Shown here: positions 59,128-64,000 of the stretch, piece by piece
How positions within the stretch are numbered: position 1 is the stretch's first letter
Layout: each line of letters starts with the position of its first letter
Notes under the pieces: generated by a model
What the model was told of the DNA's origin: nothing
The model's database searches: none
The model's input: only the letters and a program-made list of their open reading frames with translations
From: Phycisphaeraceae bacterium
GTDB taxonomy: Bacteria; Planctomycetota; Phycisphaerae; Phycisphaerales; Phycisphaeraceae
Direction of reading: 5' to 3'
Assembly: GCA_028284155.1 (NCBI GenBank)
Contig: JANQSF010000137.1
Location: 53,236 to 117,235 of the forward strand
Length of the DNA: 64,000 nucleotides
Made by a program: the position numbers and the translations under genes

Positions 59128-60428
59128 CGTGTTCCCGTCGTTGGGGCGTCGTGTCCGACCGCCTGTTCGACAAACGCCCGCGCTTCGCCGTCCGCCGCCA
59201 GCACGTCGTCCAACGACGCGACCGGCTGCGGGCCGATGGCCGATAACGCCTCAGCCACCAGGTCGAATATACGGCCGAAGGGTATGCGTCGGTTCAGGAA
59301 CGCATCCACCGCCGCCTCATTGGCCGCGTTGAACACCGCCCCAGCCGACCCGCCGGCCTCGATCACCTCGAATCCCATCCGCAACGACGGGAACTTGTCG
59401 AAGTCAGGCCGCTCAAACGTCAACTGACTTAATGTCGTCCAATCCAAAGCATCGCTGCAACCGGCCGGCCGATCGGGGTACGTCAGGGCGTACTGGATCG
59501 GCGTCCGCATGTCCGGCGGCCCGAGCTGCGCCAGCACCGAGTTGTCTTCGAACTCGACAAAGCTGTGGATGATCGACTGCGGGTGCACGATCACGTCGAT
59601 CTGCTCCGCCGGCAGGTCGAACAGCCAATGGGCTTCGACGATCTCCAACGCCTTGTTCATCATCGAAGCCGAATCGATCGTGATCTTCGCACCCATGTCC
59701 CAAGTCGGATGATTGAGCGCCTGCTCAACGGAAGCCGCGTGCATCGTCGCTTTGTCGGTCGTGCGGAACGGGCCTCCGGAAGCGGTGAGGACAATACGTT
59801 TGGGGGCGGATGCGACCGAGGGACCAAGCGACCGAGCCACCGAGGGGCTCGCGTCCGTCCCTCTCTTGGTGGCTTGATGGCTTGGTCCCTTGATCCCTTG
59901 CTTCCCGCCTTCTAAACACTGAAAAATCGCCGAATGCTCGCTGTCCACCGGAATCAACGTCGCGCCGTGCTGCCGAACCATTGGCGTGACCAGCGCGCCG
60001 GCCGCGACGAGCGTTTCCTTGTTCGCCAAACTGATACGCATGCCCTTGCGGATCGCCGCGATCGTCGCGGGCAAGCCGGCCGAACCCACGATCGCCGCCG
60101 CCAGATCCGTCGCGTCGTTCACCTCGACTAATTCCAACGCAGCATTCGGCCCGACATGCACAGTCGCGCCGGGCAGCGCCGACTTGACCGCCTCGACCTG
60201 CGAAGCGTCGGCAATCGCGACTTGCTTCACATTGAAACGACGCGCCTGTTCGATCAACGTGTCCGCACGCCGACCCGCCGCCAACCCGACGACCTCGAAC
60301 CGCAACCCGTCGCCGTTGCACGTCTCAGCCAACGCGTTGAGGTGCGCGATCACGTCAAGCGTGTTGACACCGATGCTCCCCGTCGAACCGAGGACGATCA
60401 CGCGCCGGGTTGTATTCGTGTCAGCCAT
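59124..60428 (-). CDS. dxr: 1-deoxy-D-xylulose 5-phosphate reductoisomerase
   Basis: 434 residues, against 380-400 normally. It makes 2-C-methyl-D-erythritol 4-phosphate, the first committed step of the MEP isoprenoid pathway. The NADPH-binding site is VIVLGSTGSIGVNTLDVI (10-27). Active-site loops are LANKETLVAAG (134-144) and VDSEHSAIFQCL (161-172), then TASGGPFR, the metal-site Glu at ALEIVEAHWLFD, and HPQSIIHSFVEF. The extra length is explained mainly by about 35 residues (about 175-210, KQGIKGPSHQATKRG...) that match a palindromic DNA element. The catalytic residues are kept, so the enzyme is probably active. It is coupled to rseP. Confidence 0.94.
   Translation of the reverse strand: MADTNTTRRVIVLGSTGSIGVNTLDVIAHLNALAETCNGDGLRFEVVGLAAGRRADTLIEQARRFNVKQVAIADASQVEAVKSALPGATVHVGPNAALELVEVNDATDLAAAIVGSAGLPATIAAIRKGMRISLANKETLVAAGALVTPMVRQHGATLIPVDSEHSAIFQCLEGGKQGIKGPSHQATKRGTDASPSVARSLGPSVASAPKRIVLTASGGPFRTTDKATMHAASVEQALNHPTWDMGAKITIDSASMMNKALEIVEAHWLFDLPAEQIDVIVHPQSIIHSFVEFEDNSVLAQLGPPDMRTPIQYALTYPDRPAGCSDALDWTTLSQLTFERPDFDKFPSLRMGFEVIEAGGSAGAVFNAANEAAVDAFLNRRIPFGRIFDLVAEALSAIGPQPVASLDDVLAADGEARAFVEQAVGHDAPTTGTR
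59819..59890. repeat. Palindromic repeat inserted in frame in dxr
   Basis: Arms 59819-59844 (AGGGACCAAGCGACCGAGCC...) and 59865-59890 are 26-bp inverted copies with four mismatches and a 20-nt loop. The reading frame continues through the whole element. Its translation gives the low-complexity segment GPSHQATKRGTDASPSVARS of the enzyme. The style of arm (GGGACCAAGCCATCAAGCCA) is that of a dispersed repeat. Confidence 0.8.
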
Positions 60429-60523
60429 AAATCAACACTTCGTCGTACCACTCATCATTTAGCCGCGTCGCTCGCGACGCGCTCCACCCGCCGCAATCGA
60501 CGGGGGCACAGGCACCCCTCGCA

Positions 60524-62635
60524 CTACCCCCCATCGCGACCCACCACCCGGTTACTGTAACCCCGGCTGACCGTCGTTGCCGACGACGCGTCCTGCTTCG
60601 TGGTCGATTGACTCGTCCGTTTCTTACGCGATCGTTTCTTGCTCGATGAACCCGAGGACGACCCACCCCCACTGTCCGACGCCGATTTCGACGTCGACTT
60701 GCTGCGTTTTTTACGCGACGACTTCTTGCGGCCGCTGGACTTCGGCTTGTCGTCGTCCGACGTGTTGCCCTCGTCCGAAGCCGCATCGGCTTCCTGCGAG
60801 TCCGCCGTGTCGCTTGTGTCACCGGCCGCTTCGGCGTTCTCGGCGTCACCCTTCTTCTTACGCCGACCCCGCCCGCCACGCGACCCGCGTCGGCGTCGTT
60901 TCTTGCGCGGCGCGCCGTCTTCGTCCTCCAAGGGCGCCTCAGCCGCCGTGTCGTCAGCCACGTCCGCGGCTTCGACCTCGACCTCGGCTTCGGTCGATTC
61001 CGCGACGTCGTCGTCTTCAACCTCGTCCAACTTCGCGGCGACCTCAGCCGGCTTCCGCGCGGTGACCTGTTCCAACTTCGGCTCACCGCTCGGCACGCGC
61101 GACTCGGCCTCGACCAGCCCGCCGCGGTTGTCGAAACACGTCAACGCCACGTAGTCGCTGCGCACGCTCGTCAACACCTTGACCTCGACCGGCGTCTCGT
61201 ACCGACGCTCGATCTGAACCAATTGCGTCCGCCGACGGTTGAGCAGCACCGACGCGATGTCGGCACTGACCGCCAACTCGATCCGCGTCACGTCCTTGCG
61301 GTGCGCGACCAGCGACAGCCGGCGCATCACGTCGAGCACAACCGACTCGTTCGTCTTGACGAACCCGTCGCCCTTGCAGCTTGGGCACTCCTTGTAAACA
61401 CTCTTTTTGAGCGACGGCCGCATCCGCTGGCGGGTCATTTCGAGGATGCCGAACTGGCTGATCGCCAACGTCTTCGTCCGCGCCCGGTCGTTCTTCAGGT
61501 TGTCGCGGAACCGCTGCTCGATCTCGCGGCGGTGCTTGGCGAACCGCATGTCGATCAGGTCGCACACGACCACGCCGCCCAGGTCGCGCAGCCTTAACTG
61601 CCGGCAGATCTCGTCCGTCGCCTCGATGTTCGTCTTGAACGCGGTCTGCTCGGCGTCGGACTTGTCGCGCATCTTGCCCGAGTTCACGTCGATCGCGACC
61701 AGCGCCTCGGTCGAATCGATCACCAATGAACCACCCGACTTCAGCGGCACCTCGCGGTGGTGCGTCGATTCGATCTGCTGCTCGACACCGAACCGGTTGA
61801 AGATCGGCGTCGGCTCGTCGTAGTGGTAAACGCTCTTGGCCCCGGTGCGCGGGCTGGCGACGGCCAGGAAGTCGGCCGCGCGTCGCGCTGCCTCGGCGTT
61901 GTCGACGATGACTCGGTCAATATCCGTCGAATACACATCACGCAACGTCCTGATCTGCAGGTCGCTCTCGGCGTACAACTCGCCGGGCCGTTTGAGCTTC
62001 TTGCGACGCGTCTCCATCGCCTTCCACAACCGCTGCAGGTACGCCAGGTCGCGCTTCAACTCGGTCTTCGTTCGGCCGATGCCGGCCGTGCGGACGATGA
62101 AGCCGAACTCTTTCGGCGGGTCGAGTTCGCGCAACTGCTCGCGCGCAGCGCGGCGGGCTTCGTCGTCTTCGCTCTTGCGCGAGACGCCCATCTTTTCCAT
62201 ATCGGGCATCATCACGATGAATCGGCCGGGGATCGACAGGTAGCTCGTGAGCGTCGGCCCCTTCGTGCCGATGCCTTCCTTGATGACTTGGACGAGCACC
62301 TCGTCGCCGCGCTTGAGGCACTTCTGGATGGGCGGGCGGGAACGGCGGGGCGTCTTCAGGCCGACACGCTCCGTCTCTTCCTTCGACTTGCCGGGGAAGT
62401 ATTTGGGGTGCAGGTCGGTGATGTGCAGGAAGCCGTGGCGTTCCAGGCCGAAGTCGATGAACGCGGCCTGAATCCCCGACTCGACGTTCGTAACCTTGCC
62501 TTTGTAGATGTTGCCGACGTGCGAGGCTTCGCTGGCGCGTTCCTGATAGATCTCTTCGAGTCGGCCGTCTTCGAGGATGGCAATCCGGCACTCTTCGCCG
62601 GGCACATAGTTGATGAGCATGTCGCGTTTGGGCAT
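60524..62635 (-). CDS. rng: Ribonuclease E/G family endoribonuclease
   Basis: 703 residues, between RNase G (about 490) and RNase E (over 1000). It cleaves single-stranded RNA in mRNA decay and rRNA processing. The S1 domain starts at about residue 38 (VGNIYKGKVTNVESGIQAAF). Catalytic Mg-binding residues are D316 in VAIDVNSGK and D359 in VCDLIDMR. The Zn-link is CPSCKGDG (417-424), which joins dimers. The last 170 residues are a disordered acidic, then basic tail (RKKRRRRGSRGGRGRRKKKG, SSSKKRSRKKR), likely RNA- or partner-binding. The 95-bp gap to dxr carries a GC hairpin at about 60464-60481. RNase E (rne) remains an alternative name. Confidence 0.92.
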   Translation of the reverse strand: MPKRDMLINYVPGEECRIAILEDGRLEEIYQERASEASHVGNIYKGKVTNVESGIQAAFIDFGLERHGFLHITDLHPKYFPGKSKEETERVGLKTPRRSRPPIQKCLKRGDEVLVQVIKEGIGTKGPTLTSYLSIPGRFIVMMPDMEKMGVSRKSEDDEARRAAREQLRELDPPKEFGFIVRTAGIGRTKTELKRDLAYLQRLWKAMETRRKKLKRPGELYAESDLQIRTLRDVYSTDIDRVIVDNAEAARRAADFLAVASPRTGAKSVYHYDEPTPIFNRFGVEQQIESTHHREVPLKSGGSLVIDSTEALVAIDVNSGKMRDKSDAEQTAFKTNIEATDEICRQLRLRDLGGVVVCDLIDMRFAKHRREIEQRFRDNLKNDRARTKTLAISQFGILEMTRQRMRPSLKKSVYKECPSCKGDGFVKTNESVVLDVMRRLSLVAHRKDVTRIELAVSADIASVLLNRRRTQLVQIERRYETPVEVKVLTSVRSDYVALTCFDNRGGLVEAESRVPSGEPKLEQVTARKPAEVAAKLDEVEDDDVAESTEAEVEVEAADVADDTAAEAPLEDEDGAPRKKRRRRGSRGGRGRRKKKGDAENAEAAGDTSDTADSQEADAASDEGNTSDDDKPKSSGRKKSSRKKRSKSTSKSASDSGGGSSSGSSSKKRSRKKRTSQSTTKQDASSATTVSRGYSNRVVGRDGG

Positions 62636-62902
62636 GTGTCTGCTTGAGCGATGAAGAGGCTGGGCGTTGTCTGCGAGGTGCGATCGCGCATCGCGTCATC
62701 CGCGCGGCGCGGTCGGGTTCGCCCCATCCTGCATCTTCAATCGCCGATCCGTGTTGAGGCCGCGCGTCGCGGCGCCGTTCCGTGGCGCGCGCCGGCGTGG
62801 CCGGTGGTTTGAGTCGCCCCCACGCGGGGACGCTGGTGTCTCGTTTCGCGGGCGACGGTTCGCCGCCCGGCCGGCCCTTCAACGGTCTGGGCGCCGGTCG
62901 CG
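62636..62902 (-). other. GC-rich, stem-loop-rich leader between ptsI and rng
   Basis: No supported gene. The stretch contains several strong hairpins: CCCC-ACGC-GGGG (62818-62829), GGCGA-CGGT-TCGCC (62851-62864), CCGG-CGTGG-CCGG (62792-62804) and GGCGCGCGCC (62784-62793). A 399-codon minus-strand frame passes through it and into rng antisense-type frames, but it is a GC artefact. It might be the 5' leader of rng or a remnant of a dispersed element. Confidence 0.5.
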
Positions 62903-64000
62903 TCAATCGAACGCCTCCGGCAGCACCTTGCGGACCTCTTCCCGCGCGAAGTTCGTCACCTCGCGGTCGGTGTCGAATGATAGCGCCTTGCGGGCCAACC
63001 GTTGGCACTGCTGCAGGCTCACCGACCGGATGATCTTCTTGACCTCCGGAATCGCCGGCGGCGTGGCCGATAGGCTGCGTAAACCCAGCCCCAGCAGCAA
63101 CATCACGAACTCCGGCTCGCCCGCCATCTCCCCGCAAAGCCCGACCTCGATCTTCGCTTTCGTCCCCGCCTGCACCACGTTCTTGATCAACGCCAGCACA
63201 GCCGGGTGAGCGCCCGAATAGAGGTTCGCCACGCGTTCGTTACCACGATCGACCGCAACGGTGTACTGGATCAGGTCGTTCGTCCCGATCGAGAAGAAAT
63301 CGACCTCTTTGGCGAAGATCGACGCCTGGATCGCCACCGACGGCACCTCGACCATGATCCCCATCGGGATGTCGTTCCCATAAGCGATGCCCGCGTCGGT
63401 CAGGTCTTCTCGGACGTCGTTGAAGATCATCTTCGCCTGACGCAACTCCAGGATGTTGCTGATCAGCGGGAACATGATCCGCACCGGCCCGTCGGCGCTG
63501 GCCCGCAGGATCGCCCGCACCTGCGTCTTGAACAGGTCGAGGTGTTGCAGGCAGTAACGGATCGATCGGCAACCCAGGAACGGGTTCTGCTCTTCCCAGT
63601 CCGGCGCGTGCATCATCTTGTCCGCGCCCAGGTCGAGCGTGCGGATGGTCAACACCTTCCCGCCCAGCGCGTTGATCGCCTTGCGATAAGCTTCGACCTG
63701 CTGCTCCTCCGTCGGCGGCTCATCCGTCGCGAGGAACAAGAACTCCGTGCGGTACAGGCCGATCCCCTGCGCGCCCTTTTCCAACGCCGTCGGGATCTCG
63801 TTCGGAAACTCGATGTTCGCGTACAAGGCGATATCCGTACCGTCGGTCGTGACCGCCGGCTCCGACGCCAGCTCGCGCAGGCTCGTCGTGAACGCCTCCT
63901 GCCTCTGCCGCTCCTGCCGGTAGCGGAACTGCTGCGCCGCGTCCGGGTCGATAATGACCTGACCCTGCTTGCCGTCGACAATCACCAGTTCGCCCGTCCG
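62903..64000 (-). CDS. ptsI: PTS enzyme I (phosphoenolpyruvate-protein phosphotransferase), cut by right edge
   Basis: The C-terminal part of about 366 residues; the frame continues through the window edge (…RTGELVIVDG at the limit). Enzyme I takes phosphate from phosphoenolpyruvate to HPr. The visible part includes the PEP-binding C-terminal barrel: GIGLYRTEFLFL, NPFLGCRSIRY, VRIMFPLISNILELRQAK, GIMVEVPSVAI, FFSIGTNDLIQY, and the catalytic Cys in EVGLCGEMAGEP. The phosphorylated His of the N-terminal half lies outside the window. No ptsH or other PTS gene is visible. It is upstream of rng on the same strand, 267 bp apart. Confidence 0.92.
   Translation of the reverse strand, partial: RTGELVIVDGKQGQVIIDPDAAQQFRYRQERQRQEAFTTSLRELASEPAVTTDGTDIALYANIEFPNEIPTALEKGAQGIGLYRTEFLFLATDEPPTEEQQVEAYRKAINALGGKVLTIRTLDLGADKMMHAPDWEEQNPFLGCRSIRYCLQHLDLFKTQVRAILRASADGPVRIMFPLISNILELRQAKMIFNDVREDLTDAGIAYGNDIPMGIMVEVPSVAIQASIFAKEVDFFSIGTNDLIQYTVAVDRGNERVANLYSGAHPAVLALIKNVVQAGTKAKIEVGLCGEMAGEPEFVMLLLGLGLRSLSATPPAIPEVKKIIRSVSLQQCQRLARKALSFDTDREVTNFAREEVRKVLPEAFD

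Noticed and set aside
61938..63137. 399-codon minus-strand frame across the ptsI end, leader and rng start
   Set aside because: It overlaps two well-supported genes in another frame and is Arg/Pro/Gly-rich, so it is a GC artefact.

Overview
The window is high-GC DNA that looks like a planctomycete chromosome, most likely class Phycisphaerae or a relative. The evidence is the gene mix: three secreted sulfatases, a DUF1080 glycan-hydrolase-type protein, two prepilin-type proteins with an FT(I/L)IELLVV N-terminus, a PEP-CTERM-like surface protein, an HTTM protein, YdjY, DUF4159 and PhoPQ-activated-type secreted proteins, and a MoxR/DUF58/BatA/DUF4175 operon. No rRNA, CRISPR array, transposase or phage gene was seen. 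The one RNA gene is tRNA-Leu(GAG).

Layout. 1-5,034: the start of an exported protein leaving the left edge, then a two-gene unit of PQQ-type beta-propeller proteins. 5,452-8,142: a small Ala-rich protein, thioredoxin reductase trxB, ruvA and tRNA-Leu. 8,322-20,184: mainly surface and polysaccharide genes (PEP-CTERM-like protein, three sulfatases, DUF1080, prepilin-like protein) plus an HTTM pair, a methyltransferase and a GC-poor island (13.3-14.1 kb) holding a probable TonB-receptor remnant and a HEPN-like orphan. 20,327-26,424: a membrane zinc-ribbon protein followed by a GbsR-type regulator and six co-directional genes (SDR, DUF2071, MBOAT/wax-synthase-like acyltransferase, two related four-helix membrane proteins, TIGR01777 epimerase), a candidate lipid-ester operon. 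26,509-42,550: mixed functions, including a PhoPQ-activated-type hydrolase, a voltage-gated K+ channel, a TlpA-like redoxin, aldehyde dehydrogenase, YdjY protein, MlaF/MlaD-type lipid transport genes without their permease, a zinc peptidase, and an MsbA-type exporter. 42,740-55,903: an exported Gfo/Idh/MocA oxidoreductase, then the tightly coupled MoxR operon (moxR, DUF58, BatA-like, vWA protein, DUF4175), DUF4159 and an M14 carboxypeptidase. 56,057-64,000 (all minus strand): ptsI (cut by the right edge), rng/rne, dxr, rseP and a prepilin-like gene. dxr and rseP overlap by 4 nt.

The most distinctive non-coding feature is a set of several dispersed inverted-repeat families in the gaps between genes. 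Their terminal arms are conserved and their interiors are not. One palindromic element lies inside dxr and is translated in frame as an extra loop of about 35 residues. Start codons were chosen from ribosome binding sites and signal peptides. Family names rest on recognition of motifs, not on database searches.
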